64,000 bases of DNA from an uncultured Prevotellaceae bacterium (GTDB lineage: Bacteria; Bacteroidota; Bacteroidia; Bacteroidales; Muribaculaceae): NCBI GenBank assembly GCA_900318535.1, contig ONKU01000004.1, positions 1-64,000 of the forward strand, read 5' to 3'. Shown in pieces: positions 26,590-36,859 of the stretch (position 1 is its first letter; each line of letters begins with the position of its first letter). Under the pieces are notes generated by a model. It saw only the letters and a program-made list of their open reading frames with translations, was not told the origin of the DNA and did no database searches. Position numbers and translations under genes: made by a program.

Positions 26590-28956
26590 TTAGCGCACGA
26601 TCTTGGTGATCTTGGTGCTGCCGTCGCTGTAGCGGGTGACAACAATGTTCACGCCATCGAACGGCTCTTCGCTGGTCATACCCTGGACGTTGATGTAGGT
26701 CGTGCTGACCACCTCGCCGTAGTAACGTACCTCGCTCACGCTGGTAGCGGGTTCGGGCGATGAACCGGGGGACTCTGAACCGTAGCCGGCTGCGTCGCCG
26801 TTGTCACGGCTGCCGGGGATGTGGTCGACAGCAACGCCGTCCACCACGTAGTAGAAGCGCACGAACACTTCCAGGTCATCGGGGTCGATAGATTGACCGC
26901 CGGCAAGGACATCCAGAGCTCCGAACATGGCATTGGCATCGTCAAATGTCCAATCGTCGGTGGGATTTGTCCTGCCCACCTTGTTTTTCTTGAAGGTGAT
27001 GGTCGTGGGGATGTTGTTCTCCTTGTCGCCGTTGATGGTGGCGATTTCGACTCCGTAATAGTCGTTCAACGGGTCGTTGACGTATCCGCTCCAAACGCAG
27101 ATGGGGCCTACCTTGTCTTCGTCGCTGGTATAGGCACCCTCAAGGTGCTCGCCAGGATAGGCGCTGCCTGGAACGCCGTCCACCTTCTTGTAGTTGCGCA
27201 GCAGGCCGTTTTTGCTCTTGACAAACACGCGGAACATGTAGGGTTCAAATTCCACGGTGTTTACGGTAGGCATGGTGGCCATGCCCTCGATGTTGTCGAG
27301 GATGTAAAGGCTGGCGGGGCCGCCCTCGGCCGTCCAGTTCACCGAGTTCCACTGGTTTGTTTGGCGCTCGGCGACGGTTGAGTTGCCGTAAGGCTGCTCA
27401 ATCTTGGCCACACCGGTTTTCAACACGGCTGCACCGTAGCTGTTGTGGATGGGGTTGACCTCATCATATCCCACGCGGTCATGCCCCATGGTCCACACGA
27501 CGGGGACATAAGCCTTGTAGCTGTTGTATTCTCCCGTGATGGTGTCGAGGTCGAATTGAACGTACTCGCCAGGCTCGTAGATCTCGCCATAGTTGTACAG
27601 GCCCTTGAGGGTCTGCTGGTAGTTGCCGTCGGTGGTGCGTTGCAGCACAGCTACCCAGTTCCACTCGCCATTGTCTTCACGCTCGATGGTGTAGAAGAAG
27701 GGTGCCGACGAAGGTGAGAGCTCAATGCTCATGGCCGAGTTCATCACGTTCATCTTGAGGCTGCCGTCAGTATCGTTGTCGATCTGATTCAGCGAGTAGA
27801 AGCCCTGGCCCTGTGAGGTGAGGTTTGAGCTGGTGTGCAGCACATAGGCCTCGACCGAGTTAGAACTCTTGTTGCCCTGTTCCAGCGTGTAGTCATACAG
27901 GAACGGGTGGCTGTTGTCGTTGGGAATCTCTACCGAGAAACGGTCAACAAGCATCAGGTTCTTCAGGTTGATGGGGGTGGTGGCAGTTGCCGGCTGGGGA
28001 TCCAGCAACTGGAAGCCACTGCCGATGATGATGGTCAGGGTAGCCTCGTCGCTGAGGGCCTTGCCAGCCTCTTGGGCGGTAGCGACGGCCGTAACGGTCT
28101 GATCGTCAACACCGCGTTCCATCGTAATGGTGGCCGAGCCCTCGCCGGTAGCGGTCTGTCCATCGACGGTCAAGGTCACTGTGCCGTCACCCATTGCGGT
28201 GATGATGACGGCGTCGTCAGTGGTCTCGTAGCTGATGAAGGGCGTGGCGGTCTTGATTCCGACACCCCTGAAAATCAGCTGTGCGGCCACAGCGCCATTA
28301 AGGGCCGTCGTCACATAGTGGAATCCGGGTCGCGTGCTGCTGTAGCTATAAGCATAGCAGTCATAGGCGGTCACGGCAGGGTTGACAGCGATGGGACTGT
28401 TGCTGGCGGTTTGATTGTATTTGTAACCGATCCAGATCGCCTTGGTCTCGTCAGGCAGCTGGAACACAACGGGTTCGTCAAGATAGAACTCGTGCCATGC
28501 CGAACCGGTCATGGTCACTGGTGAACCGTTGCTCGACGGCAGGTCCCAATAATAGAGGTCATCGATATAATCATTAAAGCTCAAACTCTCGATCTGGAAC
28601 GAGTAACATGACACGGTGCCGATGGTCGCGAACCTGAAACCGACAATCTCCTGGCCGATGTATTGTTCGACCATTGACCTGGGGATTTCGGTGCTAACTT
28701 CCACCTGGCCGGCGCCGGTGACATCATACAGGCTTTTGCCGGTCGTGCTGAAGTCGTCGTTGGTGTATGGGCCAACGTAGAACTCTCCTTCCGAGGCCTT
28801 GATCTGGGCTGGCGCTTGATGTACGCTGGAATTATGCGTACGGGAGCCAGATTTGTTGACAGCCTTGTAGTTGATTGTCGGAGTACCAACTTGCGCATTA
28901 AGCGACAGAGTGAGCAGCGTGAATGCCGCCAATATCATAATATAGATCTTTTTCAT
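26590..28956 (-). CDS. Large secreted protein, split form, C-terminal half with T9SS-type tail (P2)
   Basis: The 788-residue protein has a signal peptide (1-21). Residues about 25-235 form a lectin-like or cleaved-adhesin-like beta domain, and about 240-315 an Ig-like module (TPFISYETTDDAVIITAMGDG). The rest (about 330-788) matches the C-terminal third of the giants at 31489 and 37040: VDRFSVEIPNDN, FEPYMFRVFVKSKNG, ITFKKNKVGR, VRFYYVVDG. It ends with GEVVSTTYINVQGM and FDGVNIVVTRYSDGST..KIVR, which looks like a T9SS sorting tail. Its ATG is 3 bp after the stop of the partner gene, so the two are coupled. The function is unknown. Confidence 0.8.
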   Translation of the reverse strand: MKKIYIMILAAFTLLTLSLNAQVGTPTINYKAVNKSGSRTHNSSVHQAPAQIKASEGEFYVGPYTNDDFSTTGKSLYDVTGAGQVEVSTEIPRSMVEQYIGQEIVGFRFATIGTVSCYSFQIESLSFNDYIDDLYYWDLPSSNGSPVTMTGSAWHEFYLDEPVVFQLPDETKAIWIGYKYNQTASNSPIAVNPAVTAYDCYAYSYSSTRPGFHYVTTALNGAVAAQLIFRGVGIKTATPFISYETTDDAVIITAMGDGTVTLTVDGQTATGEGSATITMERGVDDQTVTAVATAQEAGKALSDEATLTIIIGSGFQLLDPQPATATTPINLKNLMLVDRFSVEIPNDNSHPFLYDYTLEQGNKSSNSVEAYVLHTSSNLTSQGQGFYSLNQIDNDTDGSLKMNVMNSAMSIELSPSSAPFFYTIEREDNGEWNWVAVLQRTTDGNYQQTLKGLYNYGEIYEPGEYVQFDLDTITGEYNSYKAYVPVVWTMGHDRVGYDEVNPIHNSYGAAVLKTGVAKIEQPYGNSTVAERQTNQWNSVNWTAEGGPASLYILDNIEGMATMPTVNTVEFEPYMFRVFVKSKNGLLRNYKKVDGVPGSAYPGEHLEGAYTSDEDKVGPICVWSGYVNDPLNDYYGVEIATINGDKENNIPTTITFKKNKVGRTNPTDDWTFDDANAMFGALDVLAGGQSIDPDDLEVFVRFYYVVDGVAVDHIPGSRDNGDAAGYGSESPGSSPEPATSVSEVRYYGEVVSTTYINVQGMTSEEPFDGVNIVVTRYSDGSTKITKIVR

Positions 28957-28959
28957 CGC

Positions 28960-30810
28960 TTATTGTTTGTTAATCAGTGAGTTGATAATGTCATCGAGCT
29001 GAGCGCCATTCGGGAAGTTCGGCGAATTATAGTCCTCATTGTAGTCGAAATAGGTGATCTTGTAGCGCACCTTGTTGTCGGAGTCAACGGCAAATTTGAT
29101 CTTGGCGACAGCATACTTGCCGTCGGTGCTGTTGCGATACAGGATGAAGGTATCGTTGCCGGCCATGATGCTCTTGCGGGTGATACCGTTGGCGATGTCG
29201 TTCTCGGGCTGCAGGTAGTTGCGGTAGTAGTTCTTCTCAACGTATTCACCCTTTACATTCTCGATCACGAAGTCGCTCTCGAAGTGGTGGGCGTTGAGCT
29301 GCATGAAGTCTTCATAGCCTGGGATGATGACTGTCACCTGGTTGCTCATGGTGACGAAGCCGGGGTGGGCGCTTGCTGTGGGCGAGCCCTGGACGATGAA
29401 GGTCAGCGTGTAGCTGTGTGTGCGCTGTTCAAACTGCTTGTCGAGGCGCAGGTGCGGCCTGAAGTCCGTGCAGTTGCTGATGGTCTGGACGGGGACATTG
29501 GTCTGGACACCGGTTTCGGGGTCGGTCACCACCTGGTAGACCACGTAGGTCTGCTTGACGGCGCTGCCCGCCATCTCGTTCAGCGACGAGGTCCAGTCGA
29601 GGTCCACGTTATAGAATCTGTTGTTGTCCACCTTGTTGGCTGCAGCTTCAAGGCTGATCAGGTACAGACCCACCTCGGGCGCGTGTACGGTGTCATAGAC
29701 GGCAAAATTCGAGCCAAAGTAGCTGTAGTTCAAGTTCTGGCCATACCTATTCTGATAATAGGGGAACGGGCTTCCATTGTAGTTCGTGTAGGGGTTCTGA
29801 TCACGGCCGTCAATCTCAAAATTCCTGGTATAGATGCTGCCATACAGACTCATCTTGTACTGGTAGGTGTAAGTGTCTTTCCACTTGAGCAGACGGTAGT
29901 CGGGAATGAAGAAATTCAGGCTGTTCATGGCATAGGCCGTGTTGCCTTCTTTTCCTGCCATCGAGAAGTAGTGCTCGTTTTGCAATACCGACGAGCAGTC
30001 GTGCTGCACCTTGTAGATTTCACCGGCAATCATCTTGCTGTAGAAGTCGGTGATCTCGTCGGTGCCCAACTTACCCGTAGTGGGGCTGAACTGCTCGAAC
30101 ATCTCCTTGAAGGGCACCTGCTCGCCGTAGAGCCTGCCGTCGCGCTGTTGCAGCGTCTGTATCCAGGCGTTCTTCTTGCGCGCCTGGCCCTTGCTCAGGA
30201 AAAAGAAGCGGTTGTATTCGCCTGAGACGTTGAACACGGTGCCGACGTCCTGTCCCTCGCCAATGCGCAGGCCATCGGTCAACAGCTGTACTGATTTGAT
30301 GTTCTTGCCCAGGTAGTTGATCAGGTCGGCCGTGTTGTTAAAGTAGCTGTCATTGTCATGATCGTCATCCAGCTCGGGCTCCAGCTCCAGCGTGTTCTTC
30401 ACTGCCACTACCAGGGCAGTGTAGCCCTCTTCGGTGGGTGCCACAACGTCGGTGGCGGGATTGGTGTTCTGGGTCAGGTTCCAGCCGCCAGTGATGGGGC
30501 CGTAGTAAACGGGATCCTCGCGGGTGATGCCGTCATCGGCATAGGCGCTGTAACTCGGGCCGGGGAAGCGCTTATCGCGATACACAAACCTTAGCAGTTC
30601 ATAGATTTGATACGGGTCGGTGGCTACGTCGGTGGCCTTGCTGGTGCGCACGCCCTGTCCGTCGCCGTTGTCCCATGTGTAAGTCAACGCGTCATAGTAG
30701 CTCTTGGGCTTCACCGCGTCGGGACCCGATGCTGCAGCCGCGCTGTTGGTCCAGCCCACCATCAGCAGCAAGCCTAGCAATAGAGTCGATAGTAATTTCT
30801 TTCTCATCAT
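28960..30810 (-). CDS. Large secreted protein, split form, N-terminal half (P1)
   Basis: The 616-residue protein has a signal peptide (about 1-27). It matches the N-terminal half of the giants: YDALTYTWDNGDGQGVRTSK, DPYQIYELLRFVY, EGYTALVVAVKN, QLLTDGLRIG, RFFFLSKGQARKK, PFKEMFEQFSPTTG, HDCSSVL, FFIPDYRLLKW and TSSLNEMAG. It lacks the extra beta module found at about residue 118-250 of the giants and has no T9SS-like tail, so how it leaves or stays on the cell is unclear. Because the same halves are fused in P3 and P4, P1 and P2 probably form a complex. No known fold or enzyme motif was recognised. Confidence 0.8.
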   Translation of the reverse strand: MMRKKLLSTLLLGLLLMVGWTNSAAAASGPDAVKPKSYYDALTYTWDNGDGQGVRTSKATDVATDPYQIYELLRFVYRDKRFPGPSYSAYADDGITREDPVYYGPITGGWNLTQNTNPATDVVAPTEEGYTALVVAVKNTLELEPELDDDHDNDSYFNNTADLINYLGKNIKSVQLLTDGLRIGEGQDVGTVFNVSGEYNRFFFLSKGQARKKNAWIQTLQQRDGRLYGEQVPFKEMFEQFSPTTGKLGTDEITDFYSKMIAGEIYKVQHDCSSVLQNEHYFSMAGKEGNTAYAMNSLNFFIPDYRLLKWKDTYTYQYKMSLYGSIYTRNFEIDGRDQNPYTNYNGSPFPYYQNRYGQNLNYSYFGSNFAVYDTVHAPEVGLYLISLEAAANKVDNNRFYNVDLDWTSSLNEMAGSAVKQTYVVYQVVTDPETGVQTNVPVQTISNCTDFRPHLRLDKQFEQRTHSYTLTFIVQGSPTASAHPGFVTMSNQVTVIIPGYEDFMQLNAHHFESDFVIENVKGEYVEKNYYRNYLQPENDIANGITRKSIMAGNDTFILYRNSTDGKYAVAKIKFAVDSDNKVRYKITYFDYNEDYNSPNFPNGAQLDDIINSLINKQ

Positions 30811-30987
30811 GGAAATATTATGTTGTTAGTTTTCTACACTATTCCTACCACCGCCCATGCACCGCAGTAGACCCGTCAATTCACTCTCGTGCCCCACATC
30901 CCGTCCGGGGAGGGGGAGCGCGAAAAGTTATTAACAGCCTACCGTTTTCGGTCGGTTTCCCTCATGGGAGGTAACAGTTTATGGGCG

Positions 30988-31017
30988 CAAAAATAATCAA
31001 ATTTTTGTAAATGACAA
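30988..31017 (-). promoter_or_regulatory. Promoter of the split-pair operon
   Basis: On the minus strand, TTG (31015-31017), a 20-bp or shorter spacer (19 bp) and TATTTTTG (30988-30995). The predicted leader is about 170 nt, long like those of the two giants. Confidence 0.55.
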
Positions 31018-31051
31018 TAAAATCCGCAAATTTTTGTTAACAAGGGCCCCT

Positions 31052-31180
31052 GTCAAACAACTGATTAGACTGAAATTTCTGATCGCCGGCCTCCCTGATT
31101 CCCTTAACGGCCAACCCCGGTTTTCTTTATCGGCGAATTACACGAATTGAACGAATAAATCAGCGAAATCAGTTGTTGGA
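31052..31180. repeat. Small inverted-repeat (MITE-like) element, copy A
   Basis: AACAACTGATT at 31056-31066 and AATCAGTTGTT at 31167-31177 are perfect 11-bp inverted ends around about 100 bp. A related element lies at 36567-36750. No coding capacity is seen. Confidence 0.5.
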
Positions 31181-31211
31181 AAAAAGTTGTTCAAGTTGTC
31201 GTCATAATCGA

Positions 31212-31250
31212 GAGCGGATGCCATAGTATTTATTGTATTTATTGTTTTCC
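31212..31250. repeat. Dispersed AT-rich repeat, inverse copy
   Basis: GCGGATGCCATAGTATTTAT followed by TGTATTTATTGTTTTCC is the reverse complement of the repeat type seen at 4879-4916 and 41757-41795. Confidence 0.55.
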
Positions 31251-31315
31251 CTTTAGTTGTTGTTGAGGTTGGAATCGATGTTGCCGTGGAGTTATCGTGG
31301 AGGTATAAAAGAAAA

Positions 31316-31348
31316 CCAGGGGACGCGCCGTCGTCGGCGACCCCCTGG
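31316..31348 (-). terminator. Terminator of P3
   Basis: On the minus strand, CCAGGGG and CCCCTGG enclose an inner CGCCG-ACGA-CGGCG stem and are followed by TTTTCTTTT. An identical hairpin follows P4 at 36860-36892. Confidence 0.8.
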
Positions 31349-31426
31349 CATTTCTAACTGTGGTTATGAAAAATTACTATGAAACAATTATTCCTTCATT
31401 ATTTTCTTTTTTCAGTCAGCAGTTTT

Positions 31427-31478
31427 CTGGTCCCCTTAGTCCCTGGCAGGCTGATGCCAACAAGGGACTAAGGACCAG
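31427..31478 (-). other. Long 3' UTR hairpin after P3
   Basis: A stem of about 16 bp (CTGGTCC..TTAGTCCCT against AGGGACTAAGGACCAG) with an inner GGCA..TGCC stem lies 10 bp after the stop codon. It is nearly copied at 36978-37029 after P4. There is no T run, so it may protect or process the message rather than terminate it. Confidence 0.6.
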
Positions 31479-31488
31479 AAACTTACTT

Positions 31489-34400
31489 TCAACGTACGAC
31501 CTTGCTGATCGAGGTAGCACCATCGCTGTAGCGGGTAACAACGATGTTCACGCCATCGAACGGCTTGTCGCTCTCCATACCCTGGATGTTGTAGTAAGTG
31601 GTGCTTACTACCTCGCCATGGTAACGGATCTCGCTCACTGCGGTAGGAGTCTGCTTGGCTTGTGCAGCGCCCTCTGATGCATGGAACATGGGCGTCTCCT
31701 TCTCGCCGTCGGCCCTCAGCATGAAGCGGCCGGCCTCGATAGGCTTACCCGTTGACCTGTAGTAGAAGCGGACGTAAACCGTCAGATTCTTTGCATCGAT
31801 CGTTGCACCCTCAGATGCAAGGGCATCAACAGCGCCGAAGATGGCATTGTTGTCATCCTGATTCCATGGTTGATTATTTGAGCCGTTATTCGAGCCACCA
31901 GGCCTATCTACCTTGTTCTTCTTAAAGGTGATAACACCATTATTGGACGTGGTAAACTCGACACCATTATTTGGATCTTGTTTGATGTTACCATCCTCAT
32001 CGAACTCAATGTATTCGCTCCATACGCACCACGGACCCGTTGTGGAGCCTTCTTTTGCGGCGATGACGTCATTGCCATTCTCGTCGGTCACGGTCTGGAA
32101 GTGACGTAACTTGCCGTTCTCGCTCTCAACGAAGATGCGGAACATGTAGGGCTCATACTCGATGTTGGTAACATCGGTGCTGGGCAGATAGCCATCAGCT
32201 TTGACTTGGTCCAGCATGTACAGGCGGCACGTCTCTTCCTCTTCACCAACTTTCACTTTCCAAGTCGTATTCCAACCCTGCTGAGGCTGAGCGTCAGCAC
32301 TCAAATTAGCCACCTTGCCGACAGCGGTTGCCCAGACGGGTGAACCGTAGGTGTTGTGCAACGAGTCATCAGCAAAGTAGAAGCGCTCTTCAGCTCGAGA
32401 GGTGATGAAGGGAACATAGGTCTTGTAACTCTCGCCATAGGTACCAACTGCGGGGATACTGTCGTAGAAGTGGTGCTCACCGGCATTGTACCTGTGACCA
32501 CGCTGGTCAGACCTGGTGAACATCTCCTGGTATACGAAGTTATCGTTCTGCAGGTTAGAAACGAAGTAGGTCGAGTCGGTGTCAATCTTAGGCATCACAG
32601 TGTTAGAACTCAGGACTGAGTAGTAGTATGCGGCCGAGTTGGTGGCTGACAGGTTCATCTGCAAGTCAGCGCTCATGACGTTAAGCTCAAGTTTGCGAAC
32701 GGTATCGTTCTTCACCTCAGTTTCGGTATAGAAGCCGTCAGCTACCGAAGCGGTGTGGTGAACGGGCACCTCAACAACACTACTGCTCTTGGCCTTCGCA
32801 GCCTCACTGGTGGGATCCACACCCTCCTTGGGCTCATACTTGAGCACGTAGGCGTAGCGGGCGGGATGGTCGTTCTTGGAAACGTTCACAGCGAACTGGT
32901 CGATGATGGGCAGAGCACCCAAGCGAACCACCTTAGGCGCATCGGCTGCAGCACCATTGTCAACCACCTTCTTGTAGAGTTGGATGGGCGTTTGATCGCT
33001 GTTATAATAGCGGAAGCGAGTTTGACCTGACTGTGGATTGAATTGCAGCCTATAGCCATTGCAAGTGATGGTAGCATTAAGCTCATTGACTGTGAACGAG
33101 TTCACAAAGTCAGAGGTTGTACTCTGCTTCAGACCATTCTTGCTGCCGGTATGTCCGATGTAGTAACCGCTGATGCTCTTGATGGAACCAGCCGAGAAGT
33201 CGATGGTAAAGGTTGCATTGTCAACCAGCGAGCTGGAAGCAATCTCATTGTGAGCAATCGTGACGTTGATGTTGTTATTAACAGCGTCGAGGTTACCAGC
33301 ATTACCATTGAAGGCAACATAATTTCCGCTTTCATGTTGACTGTCCTGATTGACGATGAGGTACTCACCATCGGTAAGGTCGCTAGAACTGGTCACTCTC
33401 ACATACTTGTACTTTTTGCTGTCGACTTTCCAGGTATAGTTCTGGGCATTTTGTTTATTGTCGGTAGCATTCTTCACATTCTGTGAGTGATCATTAACTG
33501 CGATATAGGTGATGTTACCAGCGTCACCAAATCCGTTGATGACAACCGTCAGCTCCTCATAGGTGTTCATCAACTCGGGGATAGCGATATAGCCGCCACC
33601 CTCCAGGTAGTAGTAATCATCGCCATAATCCTGGATCCACCTTGAACCAGGCGATACAATCCAGCCTTCAGGCAGATTGCCGTCGGAAACCTGCCAGTGA
33701 GCTACGCGGTTTGCATTGTTAATGATGTTGTTCTTGTAAACACTGATTTCCTTAAAGTTAACGGCATAACCATTGGGCTGGATGATAACGTCACCATTGC
33801 CCTTGATACGCAGGTCACTACCGGCATTGTTCATCGGCATACCCAGATTGGCATAGGAATAAGCGTTGTCGATATCAACGGCAGGTTTTACAAGCTCATG
33901 ATTATCATTATATACAGCAGGCTTCTGGAGGTGGTAGTCTTCAACTTCCTGATTGGGTGCAAATGTGAAGCCATAGCCTACCCTCTTGCCGTCATGGCGA
34001 TCCGTGAAGGTAAGCACACCCACCTTGTCCTGGTTATTGGGTGTTGCTACGTTATAGCGCCAGAGCGTGAACTCGTTTTCGCCAGCGTTGATGCGATCGG
34101 TGGTCAAAGCCTTCTCACCGTCATCATCGCTAGCCACATGCAGGAAGTTGCGGTAGTAGTTCTTCTCTTCACCGAGATTATTGCCGATTACGAAGTCACT
34201 CTCATAGTGGTCGAGAACGAGCGCGAGGAAGTCGGTCAAGCCAGGAATAATCACGTCATCGACGTTACTATATGCGACAAACGAAGGAGTCTCGCCCTCA
34301 TCAGGCGTGGGATAGCCCTTGATGATATAGGTGATTGTGTAGCTATTAACATCCTGGGGCACCTGATAAGTGTAGCTTGTCTCGTCCTTAATGGTTTTCA

Positions 34401-36174
34401 GGAGCGTTTGTACCTCTCTGATTTCTCCAGTGGGGTTGCCTTCGGCATCCTTAACGACCTCGTAAGTGATGATGTAGATCTCATAGGTCTGGGGCACCAT
34501 GTCACCCGTCATTTCGTTGAGCGACGATACCCAGTTCAGAGTCACGTCATAGTTTCTCTTGCTCTCATCATTGGCATCATAGTCCGATGACTTCTTAGCG
34601 GTAGCTTCGAGAGAAATCTTGTAGATACCAATCTTGGGAGCGTAGTCAGGATTGTACTGCGCAAAGTTGGAGCAGTAACTGGGAACACTGATCTGTTGAT
34701 AGTTGTTGTTTCGGATTCTATTTCCATTTACATCCAGATAGGGGTTCATGGTGCGGCCATCAACAGTATAGCCATACCCCCACTGATCTTGGTTGGTCCA
34801 ATACAACAGGCGGTAGTCGGGAATAAAGAAGTTCAGGCCCGACATGGCGTACTCTTGCGTACCGTTGTTGCCTGACATGGAGAATTGGTGACCATTATCA
34901 ATTACCGAGGCGCAGTCGTGTACTACACTATAAACGTGACCGCTCTGCATCTCATTGTAGAAGTCGGTAATCTCGTCACCCTCACCACCCGTCGTGGGGC
35001 TAAACTCCTCAAACATTTCCTTAAAGGGTGCACGTTCACCCATGGTGCCATATCGTGGTTCTAGAGTATTGGTGACGTAGCTGTCCTTCTGTCGGGACTG
35101 TCCCTTACTGAGGATGAAGAACTTGTTGTAAGTTCCGGAGCAGTTAAACACGGTACCACTGGTGTGCTCAGCAGCATCACCGATGCGCAGACCGTCGGTC
35201 AACAGCTGAATGGAGAATACGTTGTTCTTAAAGTACTGAATGATTTCAGCTTTGGAGTTCAGGAATGAATTCCAGTTTGTGTTATCATAATTAGTATATG
35301 ATTTGGGAGCCATCGTGGTTGTGTTTTTTACTGCCACAATCAGCGCGGTGTAACCCTCCTCATAGGGAGTGATTACTTTACCTGGCTCATATGTTTCGCC
35401 TGATTGAAGTTTGGCATCCCAACTGTAATCTGTCCAATTTTGATAGTTGGTTACAGTCGTAGTTTTTCCGTTAACAGTTATATCACATGAATAATATCGA
35501 CTACTATAGGTCTTACCATTTATGACCACTTGGACATTGTCTGTTCCATCTAACATTTCGGCAGGGATTATGATAGAACCGCCCTGAGGTATGTTACAGG
35601 AATTAGCACTGTTATAACCGTTTGAATCTTCATCAGTGAAAGTGGTTCCACCCTGTGAAGGATTGAAAATCCAACCTTGAGGCACATTGACACCGTCTCT
35701 TGTATACTGCCAACTGGTCAATTCTGTGCCGTTACGCGAAATGGTAATGGATCTGAAATCGAAATTGCCACTCTCGAAAACGATTGTTAGGTTGCCATCG
35801 TAATTATAAGTATCGCTACTTGGAGCAGAGATGTCCCAGCCACCCCCGATGGCACCGTAATAAACAGAGCGTTCACGGGTTGTTCCATTAGCCTGGTAGG
35901 CAGTGTATTTGGGTCCAGGGAATGCAGGATTACCATAGACGAACCTGAGGAGCTCGTACATCTGGTAAGGATCGGTAGCCAAGTCGGTCGACTTGCTAGT
36001 ACGCACGCCTTTACCATCGGTGGGGTTCTCCCACTCATAGGTCAGCGCATCATAGTAGCTCTTGGGATACACAGCATCCGGGATGTTATTCGGGGATGAC
36101 TGTGCCAAGGCACTACTGGTCCAGCCCACCGCTAGCAGCAGGCCGAACAACAAAGTTGTTAGTTTCATTTTCAT
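31489..36174 (-). CDS. Giant secreted protein of unknown family, fused form with T9SS-type tail (P3)
   Basis: The 1561-residue protein has a signal peptide (1-24). A P1-like N region (30-117) is interrupted by a beta module (118-250) and resumes at about 265-720 (EGYTALIVAVKN, QLLTDGLRIG, HDCASVI, FFIPDYRLLYW). A second copy of the beta module is at about 785-905 (PEGWIV.., GGGYIAIPELMN, LTVVINGFGD). A cassette at about 920-1072 opens with YVRVTSSSDLTDGEYLIV. From about 1080 to the end it matches P2, ending in YYNIQGMESDKPFDGVNIVV and ISKVVR, a T9SS-like tail. No enzyme motif was recognised. A surface adhesin or binding role is a guess. Confidence 0.85.
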   Translation of the reverse strand: MKMKLTTLLFGLLLAVGWTSSALAQSSPNNIPDAVYPKSYYDALTYEWENPTDGKGVRTSKSTDLATDPYQMYELLRFVYGNPAFPGPKYTAYQANGTTRERSVYYGAIGGGWDISAPSSDTYNYDGNLTIVFESGNFDFRSITISRNGTELTSWQYTRDGVNVPQGWIFNPSQGGTTFTDEDSNGYNSANSCNIPQGGSIIIPAEMLDGTDNVQVVINGKTYSSRYYSCDITVNGKTTTVTNYQNWTDYSWDAKLQSGETYEPGKVITPYEEGYTALIVAVKNTTTMAPKSYTNYDNTNWNSFLNSKAEIIQYFKNNVFSIQLLTDGLRIGDAAEHTSGTVFNCSGTYNKFFILSKGQSRQKDSYVTNTLEPRYGTMGERAPFKEMFEEFSPTTGGEGDEITDFYNEMQSGHVYSVVHDCASVIDNGHQFSMSGNNGTQEYAMSGLNFFIPDYRLLYWTNQDQWGYGYTVDGRTMNPYLDVNGNRIRNNNYQQISVPSYCSNFAQYNPDYAPKIGIYKISLEATAKKSSDYDANDESKRNYDVTLNWVSSLNEMTGDMVPQTYEIYIITYEVVKDAEGNPTGEIREVQTLLKTIKDETSYTYQVPQDVNSYTITYIIKGYPTPDEGETPSFVAYSNVDDVIIPGLTDFLALVLDHYESDFVIGNNLGEEKNYYRNFLHVASDDDGEKALTTDRINAGENEFTLWRYNVATPNNQDKVGVLTFTDRHDGKRVGYGFTFAPNQEVEDYHLQKPAVYNDNHELVKPAVDIDNAYSYANLGMPMNNAGSDLRIKGNGDVIIQPNGYAVNFKEISVYKNNIINNANRVAHWQVSDGNLPEGWIVSPGSRWIQDYGDDYYYLEGGGYIAIPELMNTYEELTVVINGFGDAGNITYIAVNDHSQNVKNATDNKQNAQNYTWKVDSKKYKYVRVTSSSDLTDGEYLIVNQDSQHESGNYVAFNGNAGNLDAVNNNINVTIAHNEIASSSLVDNATFTIDFSAGSIKSISGYYIGHTGSKNGLKQSTTSDFVNSFTVNELNATITCNGYRLQFNPQSGQTRFRYYNSDQTPIQLYKKVVDNGAAADAPKVVRLGALPIIDQFAVNVSKNDHPARYAYVLKYEPKEGVDPTSEAAKAKSSSVVEVPVHHTASVADGFYTETEVKNDTVRKLELNVMSADLQMNLSATNSAAYYYSVLSSNTVMPKIDTDSTYFVSNLQNDNFVYQEMFTRSDQRGHRYNAGEHHFYDSIPAVGTYGESYKTYVPFITSRAEERFYFADDSLHNTYGSPVWATAVGKVANLSADAQPQQGWNTTWKVKVGEEEETCRLYMLDQVKADGYLPSTDVTNIEYEPYMFRIFVESENGKLRHFQTVTDENGNDVIAAKEGSTTGPWCVWSEYIEFDEDGNIKQDPNNGVEFTTSNNGVITFKKNKVDRPGGSNNGSNNQPWNQDDNNAIFGAVDALASEGATIDAKNLTVYVRFYYRSTGKPIEAGRFMLRADGEKETPMFHASEGAAQAKQTPTAVSEIRYHGEVVSTTYYNIQGMESDKPFDGVNIVVTRYSDGATSISKVVR

Positions 36175-36387
36175 AATGATAAAAAATTAGTTAAATATAT
36201 ATAAAACTGTGTTTATAGTTTTTTAACTTTAAGGTGCTCTGGCTGTTACGTCACTTGCTAAGTGAGCGGGTCACGTGGCAATTGTTTCATAGTCCATATC
36301 CTTTGAGTCGTGGATGGGCTTGGAAAAAGGCTAACATCCAGATACATTTCCTCCTCAATCTAGTCAGATCAATATCCTTTAACGCGG

Positions 36388-36419
36388 CAAAACTACATAA
36401 TAATTTTGGATTGTACAAA
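36388..36419 (-). promoter_or_regulatory. Promoter of P3
   Basis: On the minus strand, TTTG (36416-36419), a 20-bp spacer and TAGTTTTG (36388-36395). The predicted leader is about 205 nt, which leaves room for regulation. Confidence 0.65.
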
Positions 36420-36566
36420 GAAAATAGGCAAAATCCTCTAAAAAAATGCGTGTTAAGCCTTATCGGGTATTTTTTCGCCAGATAAGCACAGCAGCCATCA
36501 GGCTGCAAAACGGGCTCATTAATCCTACTGATTCTGACCAGTTTACCGCTCCTTCCGCCCCCGTCA

Positions 36567-36750
36567 AACAACTGATTATTCTGATATATCTGATTGCCTG
36601 CGCCCAAATGCGTTTGTCGCACACATGACCGTGCTGGCGCGCTGGAAATTAAAAGAGAATTATTTTGAAATTCTGATTTGTTTAATTTCCTGCCCGCCAG
36701 GGCGGTTTATATTACCGACGATTGATAAATCAGCGAAATCAGCCGTCAGA
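36567..36750. repeat. Small inverted-repeat (MITE-like) element, copy B
   Basis: The left end AACAACTGATTATTCTGAT matches copy A, and the right end ATAAATCAGCGAAATCAG is also shared. The centre carries GTGCTGGCGCGC..GGAAATTAAA and TTTAATTTCC..GCCAGGGCGG, a hairpin-forming pair also found in the element at 56022-56162. Confidence 0.5.
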
Positions 36751-36796
36751 AGAAAATTGTTCAAGTTGTACAAGTTGTCGTCAAATCCATGTGTGT

Positions 36797-36826
36797 GCGG
36801 ATGCCCTAGTATTTATTGTTTTCCCC
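36797..36826. repeat. Dispersed AT-rich repeat, inverse copy
   Basis: GCGGATGCCCTAGTATTTAT followed by TGTTTTCC is a shorter copy of the block at 31212-31250. Confidence 0.5.
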
Positions 36827-36859
36827 TTGAATTGTTGTTGTCGTTAGGGGTATAAAAAA

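Larger units (their letters stand above)
30811..31488. other. Gene-free region between P1 and P3
   Basis: I see no gene here. From left to right it holds the P1 leader and promoter, an inverted-repeat element (31052-31180), a dispersed AT repeat (31212-31250), the P3 terminator (31316-31348) and a long hairpin (31427-31478). A plus-strand open frame from 31360 is only the reverse of the P3 end plus its 3' region. Confidence 0.6.

Noticed and set aside
31360..31677. Plus-strand open frame beginning MVMKNYYETII, with a similar one at 36905-37486
   Set aside because: Both arise from the duplicated 3' regions and then run antisense to the ends of P3 and P4. The similarity is explained by the duplication, and no promoter or family match is seen.
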